A stretch of 64,000 nt of DNA from Charina bottae (Eukaryota > Chordata > Lepidosauria > Squamata > Charinaidae): contig JALMGJ010000026.1 of assembly GCA_023362775.1 (NCBI GenBank), positions 2,759,394-2,823,393 of the forward strand. Direction: 5' to 3'. A program made the position numbers and the translations under genes. Position 1 is the stretch's first letter. Every line of letters starts with the position of its first letter. Below, one piece after another: positions 24,001 to 30,976 of this stretch. The notes below the pieces were generated by a model, which saw only the letters and a program-made list of their open reading frames with translations, had not been told where the DNA came from and did not search any database.

Positions 24001-27000
24001 GGGAAGCTACCTGTGCCAAAGTATGGCTGGTAGGGAGGGGAGAGGCTTCTGAGGGAGCTGGCCACTGGAGGCATGGCTTTGGGAACATTTCTGAGCCCAC
24101 TGGGGACTCTGGAGGCTGCAGGAGGGGTGGCGGTGTGCCCGTGCTCTGTGAGCGACAGATTACCCAGCATTGTTTCAGGGGAAGCCTCAAAGGGATGTCT
24201 TTGCTCTTGTTTCCTACTTTTAGTCATCGATGGCTTAGACTTCCTGAAGAAAGAGAATGCAGGAGCTCGTGACAGCATCCGATACTTGGAAGCAGAATTT
24301 AAAAAGGGAAACAGGTGGGTTGTCCCGTCCCTTCCCTGCTTTTTCCTCCACGTGTTCATCAGAAAAAAACATTCCAGATGAGAAACCAAACAGACCCACT
24401 TAAACGTTTTGGGTGAGCTGCGTTCCAGTGGAACAAAACTCAAAAGGAAAGGCCAGCATTTAAAACAAGCTACTTGCTTCACTACTACTACTATTCTCTC
24501 CTGTGATCTTCTCTCCAGGTACATTCGCTGTCAGAAGGAAGTTGGAAAAAGTTTTGAGAGGCATAAGCTGAAGAGACAAGATTTAGATGCTTGGTAAGCA
24601 GGCAGCCTCGGTTCCTGAGCTCACGTAATATTTCTGCAGGGAGGGAGAGTACCTTGACTCCACACCTCCCTGATCACAGTAACTCAGCCTCCACTTGCCG
24701 TTCATTATTTCGGAGCTGCTTCGCAAGAAAGTTGCTGTAAAGGAAAGATGAAGCCGAGAGTCAGGATGCCCATCTCAGATGTGGGCAGTTTTCTGCAGCT
24801 GGGTGGCTGGAACAGGGGCCCCTTGGTTTCAAGCTGCAAAGCAGCCTTTTGCAATCTGGCATCTCCAGGAGTAACGGGCTTCCACTCCGAGAAACCGCTT
24901 CACAAGCATTCAGTAACTGAACTGGCTTCCTGGGTGAGAAAAGGCAGGATGGTTGGCCTGGCTCCTGAAGAATCCAGTGCTCAGAGTACTTGGTGTGCTT
25001 TGGAGTCAGCTTCCCCAGTCAAGTGTCTTCGAACTGAGTTGCCAACATCCCCAGCTGGACTGTGCCAGATTGGGAAAGGCTCATTTGCAAACAAGCAGCT
25101 CTGATCTGCAGGGAATGTTCCCTGGCTCTTTTTCTCTCTCCCGCTCTCTTGCTGAAAACTCTCGTCCTTAATGCCCCCTTCACAGGAACCTCTATAAGAT
25201 CTTGGACAGCTGTAAGCAGCTAACGGCCTCCCAAGGAGGCAGCGAAGATGACACAGCTGGCATGGTGACCGTCATCACTGGCTTCCAGCTCGATGATCCC
25301 AGCAAACTTTCTGCTCCCATGCAGGTGGGTGTGATCTTGAAACAACCAGCTGGCCTCCTTTCTTTGCCTTTAAATGTGACTTGCTGAAAAGAAGGGAGTC
25401 GAAGCCTGCAGGAAAGATGAATCGCCTGGTGTGGCTACTGCAGAATATTTGCTTATTTAAAAGGGGGGAAGAAGAGTTGGGCCATTAGGATGCATTAAGG
25501 CATAGCTTTCCAAACGGTGTGTCACGACACAACCCGGAAGCGGCGGCAGGGGTGTGTACGGCAGTGATGACAGGAGTGGCGCGGCGGCAGCGCTTCCGCG
25601 TTTTAGCGGAAAACACGAGGCCGCCGCTGTGTGCGCCGCCACGCGCCGCCACCAGCATTGGTGTGTCGCCAGCGGCGGCAGTTTGGAAAGCACAGCATTA
25701 AGGGATAGGAAAGAGGGAGGAGTATATGGTGCCTGTTGTAGAGGTCTAACAGTTCGCAGGTAATGGGAACCATTGTGCAATTTCCTATGAAGGCCAGGGA
25801 TGTTCCCACCTCCAAATTTAAAAAAAAGAAACCCACACAAATCCCTCGAGATCATAGCATTGCCTCGCTCCAAGTTCTTATGCAAGTATGTTGAAATCAT
25901 TAAACTTCAGCCGTGTTTGAAATTATTTTTAAAAACATGTTCTTACTTATTGTGAAATGTTTAGGGAATGCAGATGCTGACTAGGGATGTTCTAAGTGCA
26001 CATGATCATGTTTGTGTGACATTTGCTGCTTCACAGCAAAATAAACATTCCACTGTCCCACAGTGTAACTCCTTGCCCCAAGCTGGAACACAAATGCCCA
26101 TTGGAAATAGCTGGTAGAGGAAGGCTGGGCTCGAAGGTGACTGATCAGTAAGCCACTGATTTCATGCTAGGAAGTACAGGCAGTCCTCGCTTAATGACCG
26201 TTTGTTTAACGACAGTCCAAAGTTACGATGGCCTTGGAAAAAGTCCTTTACGACCTGTACTCACACTTAGGGCCATCACAAAACATCGCACCACCCCTGC
26301 AGTCACGTGATCGCAGTTCAAGCACTTGGCAGCCGGCTCACATTTACAACCAGTTGCAGCGTCCTGCGGTCACGTGATCGCGATTTGCGACCTTTTTTGT
26401 CAGTCTCTGGCAAAAAACATCCATTGGGGAAGCTAGATTTGCTTAATGACCCATGATTCACTTAACAACCATCGTAAAAATGGTCATAAAATTGGGTCCG
26501 GTCACGTGGTGACTCACTTAACTGCACTGCTTAACAACCAGTTTTCCAGTCCCTATTGTTGTTAAGTGAGGACTACCTGTATGGAGGGTCCCTTCCAACC
26601 CTGACATCCAGTAGCTGAACCTCGAGGGTGGTAGAGCTACAGGCGGGACCTTCTCCGGTTGCTCGCTTGAATCCTTCCTCTTCTCTCCACAGTCTGCAAT
26701 CCAAGCAGCGGCCAGCGCCAGCATTGAAATCCAGAACGTTCTGGAATTCTACAAGCAGTGGAAGGAGATGGGCTGAGGGGCGGAGGGCCACCGGCTTGGT
26801 TGAAGCTCTGTCTCCCCGTCTCTTGGCGCACAACACTGGAAGGAAGGGTGTCCAACCGCAGGCGATATTTGGATGCGACGCAACCGCCGCTGCCTTAGCA
26901 GCAGCAGCAGCAACCCACAAAAAGGAGCAGTCGGGGGTGTGCGCCGAAACACAGGCGTGTGCGCGCGCACACCCACGCACCTACCCCGCCATCACCTCCC

Positions 27001-28870
27001 CTCCCACAGAGGAGGTGGCATGCGTGGGGACGTCGCAGCCCCTCTGAGAAGAGAGGCGCATCCTGGCCAAGCCAAGGAGAGACGGTGGGTGGGAGGGGGC
27101 TCCATTCTAAATGCTTGCTTGGTTTCTTGTTGCCAGAAATGTGCAGGCAGCTTTGCTCCTGCGCTTGCAATGAAGCAAAACGGAAATTCACTTGATTTGG
27201 CCACCGCCTCCTCACTGCAGGAGGAAACCTCCAGAAGGGCCTGCTGGATCCTACGTGGGTCAGGATTTGCAGGGGAGGCTCGTTTGGAAACTGGTGGTGG
27301 GGAAGCGGGCAGATCCTCTTCATCGTTTTTAATTTAACGTTACTTTTTATTTCGTACTGTGTTCCTTGGTGAACTTGCCTCGTTTTGTGTGCCCCTTTGC
27401 GGGAGAGGCGGAGGGAGGGTGGGGCGCTGGTCAGACTTTGAAGACTTGGAAGGATGGCCAGGGTGGCGAGGGAACTGGGGAAGTTTTGGGATGGAAGCTG
27501 TCTTTCTCCACCTTACCCTTGTCCTTTTAAAAAAATCATTATCTCCTCTCCCTTTTCCTCCGAGCTGCCACGAGCATCCCTTCCTCCCCTGCAGCCACAG
27601 GGCTTTTGCGCAACCGCCCCCCCCCCTTCCTGGACGCAGGTGGCGAATCCTGCGTTTCTTCCGCTCTCCTTGCCGAGGGAGGGGCCGGCCTCTGCGGCAG
27701 CTTCCCAGAGCAGTCAAGAGGGGCAGGAACCTTAGCCCCTTTGCGCAACTTTCTGGAGAAAGGAAGAGTTGCTCTCAAGATAAAAAGGTAGAGAAGAACA
27801 CTCCCACGGTGTTTTCTCCCCTGGGATATGACCCCTGTTGTCTTTTAGAAGGTAAGAAGCACGAAAGGATAAAGAAAACACCTAAGATTCACCCCACTAG
27901 GTAACCAAAGGATCGGAAGGAGGCAAGCATTGGAAAGCCATCCCCAACTCTTCTTGGGGCCCGGGGAGTTGGATAAAGCATCTTCTTCCCTGCCCTGGAC
28001 ACCGCGAGAGGCGGCGTCTCTGTGTTCTTTGCTCTTAGCTTATTCTGACAGCTGAGGAGAAGGGGAGGGGTGTGGCGGGCGTGGGAGCCCGCTTTTCCCA
28101 GTCTGCCCTGAGAGCCCAGTGCCCGGCCTCCTTTGCCTGGGTCTGGAAAGGAAGCCTGGGACTCCCGGCCACGTGGATGGCTGCCGCCTTTTCCCGTGCT
28201 GCTTGGTTCCACCACAGAGCTGCTCTGCCTCTTTCCCCGGCTTTTCCCCACTACAGCCCAAGGCCCGCCCTGAAGGAGGCTCTTCCCAGCTTCTTCCCTT
28301 CTGGAGAAATTTTGGAGAATTCCAATAGGTCAGATCAGCGGCAGGTTGGCTCTTCTGGGGCCGCCCCACTTCCCACCGCAGAAACCAGGCGCCCAGGAGC
28401 CCCGCCTGGCGTGCAGATCGGCCGTCTCCCGTTAAGAGCGTTTCTGCTTTTCAGTTCTGGCAATGGAATGGACCCTCCCTCCCCCCACCAAGAAAGGGAT
28501 AAGAGAGAAGCCCCTCCCTCAGCCTGCAGGGAGACCCGGAGTGGGGCTGGCCAGTGGGGCGTTGGCTTGTAAGACCTCTGCAGAGGAGCAAACTCCGCAA
28601 TAGCCGGCATTCAAGGGGTGGTCAGCACACTCTTGACATTGATAACTTGGGCCTGTGTTTGGGGGGGGAGGGACAAAGCTCATTCAGAAGGGACGTTTTT
28701 AAAATCGAGCGGCCTTGGGGGCTTCTCCTAAAGAGCTTCTCCTGGGTGGGGGGCGCATCGGTCCGAGCCGTGGCTGGCGTATCTGTTGACGATGTCGGAG
28801 CATTTTTTATTTTTATCGTTTTTGGAGCAAGGGGAATTGCATTGCCATAATAAACATTCGTGAAATCAGA
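1..28870 (+). CDS. SMG5: SMG5, nonsense-mediated mRNA decay factor (5'-partial gene, 18 exons seen, plus 3' UTR)
   Basis: SMG5 works with SMG7 in nonsense-mediated decay: it binds phosphorylated UPF1, recruits decay and phosphatase activities, and acts in the cytoplasm. Coding exons, all bounded by AG/GT: 1-13, 731-820, 1719-1797, 3360-3485, 7156-7224, 8559-8767, 10219-10356, 13164-13880, 14911-15080, 16039-16114, 17324-17499, 17894-18052, 18777-18836, 23761-23920, 24224-24314, 24519-24593, 25186-25324, 26693-26776. All phases join, giving 876 codons and a TGA stop. The product matches remembered human SMG5 (1016 aa) from about residue 179 to the end, so the N-terminal part lies upstream of the window. 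The order is: rest of the 14-3-3/TPR-like helical region, acidic Ser-rich linker, helical region, C-terminal PIN domain. The family's PIN domain is known to lack most catalytic acidic residues. The 3' UTR runs from 26777 to the polyA signal. Introns carry many repeats but the frame is intact. Confidence 0.97.
235..566 (+). mobile_element. Sauria-type tRNA-derived SINE
   Basis: A tRNA-like head with A-box GTGGCTCAGCGGGTAAGAC and B-box GGTTCAAATCC, a body with TGGCCGGCATGAC-type words, and a 3' tail CTAGAGTCGGACACGACTG shared with BovB. Flanks CAGCTACATAAA (223-234) and CAGCTACGTAAA (567-578) match at 11 of 12. It is a SINE and not a tRNA gene. Confidence 0.93.
731..820 (+). CDS. SMG5: SMG5 exon RYQNELAGVDTELLAERF
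   Basis: Follows a TTATCAG acceptor and ends at GTAAGT. It encodes part of the helical TPR-like domain, almost identical to human (RYQNELAGVDTELLAERF, then ALSVAPQIG). Confidence 0.95.
1719..1797 (+). CDS. SMG5: SMG5 exon MPFNQLGTLAGSKYYNVEA
   Basis: Acceptor GGATAG, donor GTAAGT. Encodes MPFNQLGTLAGSKYYNVEA and TYCYLR of the TPR-like domain; the Cys codon is split into the next exon. Confidence 0.95.
3360..3485 (+). CDS. SMG5: SMG5 exon IQSEVSFEGAYGNLKRLYD
   Basis: Acceptor CTGTTTAG, donor GTGAGA. Encodes IQSEVSFEGAYGNLKRLYD, then KAAKMYHQLKKCETRKL, nearly identical to the vertebrate SMG5 helical domain. Confidence 0.96.
3704..3827. mobile_element. Palindromic hAT-like MITE, 124 bp
   Basis: CAGTGTTTTTCAAACTTGGC at the left and an inverted GCCAAGTTTGAAAACC near the right, with a central foldback: GTGTGGACTTCCAACTCCCA pairs with GGGAGTTGAAGTCCACC around TGCTGGCTGGGGAATTC. 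The flanking duplication is poor (5 of 8). Confidence 0.7.
4494..4841 (-). mobile_element. CR1/L2-type LINE 3' fragment
   Basis: TTGTTTATTTATTTATTAAA and TGCCACCCAACTCCCAGCGA are the antisense LINE tail and 3' UTR. CTGTAGGGCCCTTCGAAACG and AACAGGGTGGGGACTGTTGA lie further into the 3' coding/UTR region. Confidence 0.6.
5435..6298 (+). mobile_element. 5'-truncated BovB fragment with 13-bp target-site duplication
   Basis: 864 bp of the BovB 3' part, with reading-frame pieces NNLRYADDTTLMAEEELRNL and WTARRSNQSIL, ending EVTKSRKRLNE and a short AAC tail. Stops and frame changes (near 5743 and 5946) disable it. The flanking direct repeat AAATACTTTCAAA lies at 5422-5434 and 6299-6311. It sits inside the right arm of an older inverted-repeat element. 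Confidence 0.93.
5437..6293 (+). pseudogene. Broken BovB reverse transcriptase C-terminus
   Basis: Two open pieces (about 5437-5743 and 5970-6293) match the C-terminal third of the intact BovB ORF in this window. A duplication of GACTGCAGACGCTGACTGC near 5728-5745 shifts the frame and creates a stop; TAG at 5946 is another break. The C-terminal RxxxGRPRARR piece is still readable. Confidence 0.88.
6433..6755. mobile_element. Decayed Tigger-like MITE
   Basis: Begins CAGGTGGTCCTCATTTAATG after TA and contains the internal words seen in the complete copies (CAGTCATATGATTGCGATTT, AAGCAGAGTCAATGGAGAAG, TTGCTTAGCAACAACAATTC). The right end is decayed. It directly abuts the inverted-repeat element to its left. 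Confidence 0.65.
7156..7224 (+). CDS. SMG5: SMG5 exon CKDIKRLLVSFMYLQSLFQ
   Basis: A polypyrimidine tract with a long C run precedes the GGCAG acceptor; the donor is GTAAGT. It encodes CKDIKRLLVSFMYLQSLFQ and PKS, close to human. Confidence 0.94.
7781..8254. mobile_element. GC-rich hAT-like MITE, 474 bp, perfect 8-bp TSD
   Basis: Ends CAGGGCTTTCC and GTTTGGAAAGCCCTG, with TCTTAGAG duplicated at 7773-7780 and 8255-8262. The core is extremely CpG-rich with repeated GCGCTTCCGGGTT words and GTGTGTCGCCAACGGC. Hundreds of bases of open frame in several frames are only a result of the GC content. The 8-bp target duplication and CAG-type ends fit the hAT superfamily. Confidence 0.85.
8559..8767 (+). 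CDS. SMG5: SMG5 exon DSELTSLCQSVLEDFNLCLF
   Basis: Acceptor CTCCTCAG, donor GTAACT. Encodes DSELTSLCQSVLEDFNLCLF, an acidic EEEEEWENG stretch, then FLPDLLIFRMIVICLMSVHS. It starts about 300 bp downstream of a 474-bp GC-rich mobile element. Confidence 0.95.
10219..10356 (+). CDS. SMG5: SMG5 exon SKQYSAAIAFTLALFSHL
   Basis: Acceptor CTCTGCAG, donor GTAAGG. Encodes SKQYSAAIAFTLALFSHL and NHVNIRLQAELEEGENPVPA, the end of the helical domain. Confidence 0.95.
11809..11829 (+). repeat. Poly-A run
   Basis: A run of about 21 A in an SMG5 intron. No retroelement body was recognised before it. Confidence 0.8.
11998..12050. mobile_element. Tigger-like MITE right-end remnant
   Basis: Ends GTTAATCAAGGACTACCTG followed by TA, as in the complete copies. 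The left part is unrecognisable. Confidence 0.5.
13164..13880 (+). CDS. SMG5: SMG5 large acidic/Ser-rich linker exon
   Basis: A 717-bp, very GC-rich exon encoding the low-complexity linker. It contains LSCLRRRRR, LSEGFDSDSS, DMNSQESRSDLEDMEEEAEA, a Gly-rich stretch, then the conserved SEASIASNLQAMSTQLFQ and KRCFRLAPTFSN blocks. It appears to hold most of the extra residues (about 38 across the visible protein) relative to remembered human SMG5. Several long open frames on both strands here are shadows caused by the high GC. Confidence 0.95.
14911..15080 (+). CDS. SMG5: SMG5 exon SRSCRNERSLQEKLEILSS
   Basis: Acceptor GCCAAAG, donor GTGAGT. Encodes SESEESISSSRSCRNERSLQ, then EGLLPTVKVFLDWLRTN and IIMCAQ, matching the middle region of SMG5. 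Confidence 0.95.
16039..16114 (+). CDS. SMG5: SMG5 exon SSQSLWNRLSVLLNLLPSAG
   Basis: A short 76-bp exon with a CTCTTAAG acceptor and GTACCC donor. It encodes SSQSLWNRLSVLLNLLPSAG and DLQDS. Both sites are weak, but the phase fits both neighbours and the peptide is nearly that of human. Confidence 0.93.
16411..16612 (+). mobile_element. 5S rRNA-derived SINE
   Basis: TTATCTCAGTGGGCTTAGGC, then CTAGTTAGTAATCGGATGGG and ACACC, aligns to the 3' half of vertebrate 5S rRNA (GATCTCGGAAGCTAAGCAGG, CCTGGTTAGTACTTGGATGG). It is followed by a body ending AGTCAAGAGGAGTTGAGCTC. Five copies with the same layout occur in the window. Confidence 0.7.
16742..16763. repeat. Short interstitial telomere-like repeat
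   Basis: GGGTTAGGGTTAGGGTTAGG: three vertebrate telomere units in an SMG5 intron. Confidence 0.85.
17324..17499 (+). CDS. SMG5: SMG5 exon GCELPDSSACLLLPEDVALR
   Basis: Acceptor TGATGTAG, donor GTGACG. Encodes MFLCKEVESLLPGCELPDSS, then LLLPEDVALRNLPPLRSAH and FNFERDRPVL. The donor GTGACG is non-consensus at +4/+5 but fits the frame. Confidence 0.93.
17894..18052 (+). CDS. SMG5: SMG5 exon SVVRICCIRSFGHFITHLQG
   Basis: Acceptor CCTCGCAG, donor GTGAGT. Encodes SVVRICCIRSFGHFITHLQG, then EVGIFISIAQSEQDGLLQQ and AQAQFRM. Confidence 0.96.
18322..18465. mobile_element. GC-rich hAT-like MITE, left-truncated
   Basis: The right end CATTTGGAAAGCTCTG and the core (GTTGGTGTGTCGCCGC, a perfect GGAAGCGCTGAT hairpin, then tandem GCGACACAC words) are nearly the same as 41577-41723. 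The left terminal repeat is missing. Confidence 0.8.
18777..18836 (+). CDS. SMG5: SMG5 exon AEEARRNRLMRDMAQLRLQ
   Basis: A 60-bp exon with a CCCCTAG acceptor and GTACAG donor, encoding AAEEARRNRLMRDMAQLRLQ. The following 4.9-kb intron contains the full-length BovB. Confidence 0.95.
18945..19090 (-). mobile_element. CR1/L2-type LINE 3' tail
   Basis: ATTACTATTTATTTGAATTG, then CCATCTTGCGAAGCAACTCT and GGGTGGCAAACA, is a short antisense LINE 3' UTR remnant. Confidence 0.5.
20014..23216 (-). mobile_element. Full-length BovB (RTE-clade) LINE with target-site duplications
   Basis: A 3.2-kb non-LTR retrotransposon lying antisense in an SMG5 intron. It is flanked by the 10-bp direct repeat ATAAATATTT at 20004-20013 and 23217-23226. 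Its 3' end has the BovB tail with GAGTCGGACACGACT and a short (AAC)n run. The length equals that of full BovB elements and the ORF has no interruption. BovB elements are known to have moved horizontally between squamates and ruminants; this copy closely resembles ruminant BovB as remembered. The intact ORF and clear duplications suggest a young insertion. Confidence 0.95.
20026..23115 (-). CDS. BovB endonuclease/reverse transcriptase ORF (1029 aa, intact)
   Basis: A single open frame. An apurinic-like endonuclease starts near residue 91 (IGTWNVRTMN, LGISELKWTG, IIGDWNAKVG, GSDHELLIAKF). The reverse transcriptase has KASGEDSIPAELF, CFIDYAKAFDCVDH (motif A), GVRQGCILSPCLF, and NLRYADDTTLM with the YADD catalytic motif at residues 774-777. 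The C-terminal RTE region has GCESWTIRKAERRRIDAFEL and WCWRRLLRVPWTARRSNQSI. It would copy its own RNA at a nicked genomic site. All key catalytic motifs are present. Translation may start at an internal Met; the longest frame is given. Confidence 0.95.
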   Translation of the reverse strand: MVQNWRREWQTTPVSLPRKPMDSIKRLKDMTPEDEPLRSEGVQNATGEERRAIPSSSRKCETAGPKPKGRSVVDVSGSGRKVRCCKEQYCIGTWNVRTMNQGKLDVVKHEMTRLNIDILGISELKWTGMGEFNSGDHYIYYCGQESLRRNGVALIVNKRVGKAVLGYNLKNDRMLSVRIQGKPFNITVIQVYAPTTDAEEAEVDRYYEDLQHLLELTPKKDVLFIIGDWNAKVGSQKITGITGKFGLGVQNEAGQRLIEFCQENTLVIANTLFQQHKRRLYTWTSPDGQYRNQIDYILCSQRWRSSIQSAKTRPGADCGSDHELLIAKFRLKLKNVEKTTRPIRYDLNHIPYEYTVEVRNRFKGLDLVDRVPEELWMEVRNIVQEAATKTIPKKKKCKKAKWLTDEALQIAEERREAKGKGERERYKQLNAEFQRIARRDKKAFLNEQCKEIEENNRMGKTRDLFKKIGDIKGTFCAKMGMIKDKKGRDLTEAEEIKKRWQEYTEELYKKDLNIPDKYDGVVTDLEPDILESEVKWALGSITNNKASGEDSIPAELFKILKDDAVKVLHSICQQIWKTQQWPQDWKRSVYVPIPKKGNAKECSNYRTIALISHASKVMLKILQARLQQHVNRELPEVQAGFRRGRGIRDQIANIRWIMEKAREFQKNIYFCFIDYAKAFDCVDHNKLWQILKEMGVPDHLTCLLRNLYVGQEATVRTGHGTTDWFKIGKGVRQGCILSPCLFNLYAEYIMRKAGLDESQAGVKIAGKNINNLRYADDTTLMAESEEELKSLLMRVKEESAKAGLKLNIKKTQIMASGPITSWQIEGEEMEAVTDFIFLGSKITADGDCSHEIKRRLLLGRKAMANLDSILKSRDITLPTKVRIVKAMVFPVAMYGCESWTIRKAERRRIDAFELWCWRRLLRVPWTARRSNQSILKEINPDCSLEGQMLKLKLKYFGHLMRREDSLEKTLMLGKTEGKRRRGRQRMRWLDSITDVMNMNLSKLRETVEDRKAWRAMVHEVTKSRTRLND
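23761..23920 (+). CDS. SMG5: SMG5 exon LEVSQLEGSLQQPKAQ (PIN domain start)
   Basis: A C run precedes the CAG acceptor; the donor is GTAAGC. Encodes LEVSQLEGSLQQPKAQ, SPYLVPDTQALCQHL and ASGRFIVIIPRT, the start of the PIN fold. Confidence 0.96.
24224..24314 (+). CDS. SMG5: SMG5 exon VIDGLDFLKKENAGARDSIR
   Basis: Acceptor CTTTTAG, donor GTGGGT. Encodes VIDGLDFLKKENAGARDSIR and YLEAEFKKGN. The Asp in VIDGLD lies where the family keeps one of the PIN acidic residues. Confidence 0.95.
24519..24593 (+). CDS. SMG5: SMG5 exon YIRCQKEVGKSFERHKLKR
   Basis: Acceptor CTCTCCAG, donor GTAAGC. Encodes YIRCQKEVGKSFERHKLKR and QDLDAW (Trp codon split). Confidence 0.95.
25186..25324 (+). CDS. SMG5: SMG5 exon NLYKILDSCKQLTASQGG
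   Basis: Acceptor CTTCACAG, donor GTGGGT. Encodes NLYKILDSCKQLTASQGG, then GMVTVITGFQLDDPSKL and SAPMQ. Confidence 0.95.
25501..25695. mobile_element. GC-rich hAT-like MITE, 195 bp, perfect 8-bp TSD
   Basis: Ends CATAGCTTTCCAAAC and GTTTGGAAAGCACAG; CATTAAGG is duplicated at 25493-25500 and 25696-25703. The core is CpG-rich (GCGGCGGCAG, GCGCTTCCGCGTTTTAGCGG). Confidence 0.88.
26177..26579. mobile_element. Tigger-like (TcMar) MITE, complete, TA target site
   Basis: 403 bp with inverted ends CAGGCAGTCCTCGCTTAA and TTAAGTGAGGACTACCTG, bordered by TA at 26175-26176 and 26580-26581. It contains several copies of a CACGTGATCGC word. It has no coding capacity. The end sequence and TA site resemble Tigger-type mariner elements. 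Confidence 0.8.
26693..26776 (+). CDS. SMG5: SMG5 terminal coding exon and stop
   Basis: Acceptor CTCCACAG. Encodes SAIQAAASASIEIQNVLEF and YKQWKEMG, then TGA. Human SMG5 ends DFYKQWKEIG, so the C-terminus is complete. Confidence 0.96.
   Translation, partial: SAIQAAASASIEIQNVLEFYKQWKEMG
26777..28870 (+). other. SMG5: SMG5 3' UTR
   Basis: About 2.1 kb of GC-rich sequence between the stop codon and the first good polyA signal. It is free of the repeat families seen elsewhere, as expected of a constrained terminal exon. The exact end is inferred from the signal. Overlapping ORFs of 60-180 codons on both strands are unconserved in appearance and are not called. Confidence 0.75.
28849..28854 (+). 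terminator. SMG5: SMG5 polyadenylation signal AATAAA
   Basis: A canonical AATAAA lies after a T-rich stretch (28804-28823), with GT-rich sequence about 25 bases later (CTTTGTGCCTCG). It is the first good signal after the stop. Confidence 0.8.
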
Positions 28871-29378
28871 GTCCTCTTTGTGCCTCGAGGGGGAAGGGCA
28901 AGGGCGTGGGGCCGGGGTGGGGTCTGCCCAGGCTGCTTCCAGGTTTGAGGAGAAGCTTCCTCCCAGGTGGGGCAGAATAAACCGGTGCTTGTGGGCCTGG
29001 AAGACTCAGAAAGAGAACCAGCTGGCTATTTTTCACTGATCCACAGAGCCTTCAAGCAACCGCTTTCATGACGTTTGTGGGTTTTGGAAATGCAGAAATA
29101 ACACAAACCAACCTTGTGTTGTGTTTGAAATGTAAAGGGAGGCATTTCTGCCTCATTTTCCTTGAACTTCATTGGAAAGTCCTAGTCCTCCTCGTGGCCG
29201 AGTTGAGCATGGGCCCTCTTAGCCCGCCCTGGTGGGTCCTGTTCAGTCCTTAGCCAGCTCCATCAGCCTTGCGGCAAGACCAGATGGGCTGCTTGTTTTA
29301 AAAATGAGAATCGCCAGCCAAAGGTTTGTTCTGTAGGACCCGAGTGCCCTCCGGGGCCTGCAGTTCCCAGCTGTTGTG

Positions 29379-29426
29379 GCTGCTGGCTGGCTGGCTGGCT
29401 GGGCTGGGCTGGGCAGGGCAGGGCAG
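29379..29426. repeat. (GGCT)n/(GGGCT)n simple repeat
   Basis: GGCTGGCTGGCTGGCT, then GGGCT and GGGCA units, about 450 bp downstream of the SMG5 end. Confidence 0.85.
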
Positions 29427-29548
29427 CATTGGAGTTGTGCCAGGGGTCCTGGAGAAAAGCCGGCTCATTCATGTTCCTTCACCTCACCATGCAAAGGAAT
29501 GGCCCTCCCTGGCCATGATGGAGACAGGGCGGTGGCAGTTGCTAAAAA

Positions 29549-29588
29549 GGTAAAGGTTCCCCCCGCACATTTGTGCAGTCGTGTCCGT
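29549..29588 (-). mobile_element. Sauria SINE 3' fragment
   Basis: GGTAAAGGTTCCCCCCGCAC, then TTTGTGCAGTCGTGTCCG: only the 3' tail remains (5'-truncated copy). Confidence 0.75.
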
Positions 29589-30002
29589 TGCTAGTCAGCA
29601 CGAAATGAATTATGGCCTGCTTGGATCTTAAAAAGTGGTGCATCTCCTTGTCAAGACCTTTTCTGGTTAAAAGGGCTCAAGGAACCTGCTAAAAGCTCTC
29701 CCCCAAATTGTGCCTCTTTTTCCCATGGGGAGGACTTAAGCCAGGGGTGGGGAACCTTTTTTCTGCCAGAGGCCATTTGGATATTTATAACCAGGGACCG
29801 AGGCGGTGGGACCGGGGGCCAGAGTTTGTGGGCGGGAGCCAATCACGTGGAAGGGGCGGGGTTTGTGGGCAGGAGCCCCACGGGCCTGACGTTGCCCACC
29901 CCTGACTTAAGGGAACAAAGTAGTGGCCTTAAATCATTTTCATGGGCGCTATGGAAATATCGCAGATGATGTCGCTTGCTGGAAAGCCAGTTTGGTCATC
30001 TG

Positions 30003-30203
30003 CAGTGCTTTCCAAACTGCCGCCATTGGTGACACACCAACTGTGGTGGTGCGGGGGTGCGCAGCAGCGGGAGCCTCGTGTTTTCCGCTAAAATGCGGAA
30101 GCGCTCGTGCCGCTGGCATACACGCCGCTGCGCGTGCTTCCACACCGCCGCCATGCACATCCACTTCCGAGTTGTGTCACGACACACAGTTTGGAAAGCT
30201 ATG
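30003..30203. mobile_element. GC-rich hAT-like MITE, 201 bp
   Basis: Ends CAGTGCTTTCCAAAC and GTTTGGAAAGCTATG with a GC-rich core (TTTTCCGCTAAAATGCGGAA). A tRNA-derived SINE begins immediately to its right, so the 8-bp duplication is only partly visible (GTCATCTG against GTCTAGTG). Confidence 0.82.
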
Positions 30204-30620
30204 GTCTAGTGGTTAAGGCAACAGGCTAGAAACCAGGAGGCTGAGAGTTCTAGTCCCGCCTCAGGCATGAAAGCCAATTGGGTGACCTTGGGCCAGTCAC
30301 TCTCTCATCCCTAGGAAGGAGCCAATGGCAAACCAGGAGACTGAGAGTTCTAGGCCCGCCTCAGGCATGAAAGCCAATTGGGTGACCTTGGGCCAGTCAC
30401 TCTCTCAGCCCTAGGAAGGAGCCAATGGCAAACCAGGAGACTGAGAGTTCTAGTCCCGCCTTGGGCATGAAAGCCGGCTGGGTGACCTTGGGCCAGTCAC
30501 ACACACACAGCCCAGCTCACCTCACAGGGTTGTTGTGGGGAAAATAGGAGGAGGGAGTATTTGGTATGTTTGCCACCTTGAGTTATATATTTTAAAAAAA
30601 GGGGATAAAAATTAAATAAA
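30204..30620 (+). mobile_element. Second tRNA-derived SINE family, with 3-fold internal repeat
   Basis: Starts GTCTAGTGGTTAAGGCAACA (A-box) with B-box GAGTTCTAGTCCCGCC and ends with GGTTGTTGTGGGGAAAATAG and an A-rich tail. A 100-bp internal block (from GAGAGTTCTAG to CAAACCAGGAG) occurs three times, at 30244, 30344 and 30444. It abuts the right end of a hAT-like MITE. Confidence 0.85.
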
Positions 30621-30976
30621 CCTGGGAAAGCAACCGGAATGGCTCTGTTAACCCAGTGATGCTGCTGGGACAGATGCAGGCGCTCTGCTCTTGCAGACAA
30701 GTCCTTCAAGAACCGTAATGGCTCTGGCTGAAGAGGGAAAGGGAAACCCAACGGGAATTTTTAACCAAATTAAACTATTATACATCCTTTTTCCATCACA
30801 CAAATAATGGGGTTACCAGTTGTTTTCTGCTCTGCAGGTTTCTGATTTCAGTGGCATTTTGCCCGGAAATATCAACCATGGTAGAATCATTGGTTGGAAT
30901 GTCTAACCTGCTTGTTTGCAAATTTTGATTTGGATGCGGTCTATATATTTGGCTTTGCTGGTGTGTGTATCTACCG

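Larger units (their letters stand above)
28871..30002. other. Intergenic, nothing recognised except a simple repeat and a SINE tail
   Basis: Downstream of the SMG5 polyA signal. Contains the GGCT repeat and the Sauria SINE fragment. No exon-like conserved peptide was found on either strand. Confidence 0.5.
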
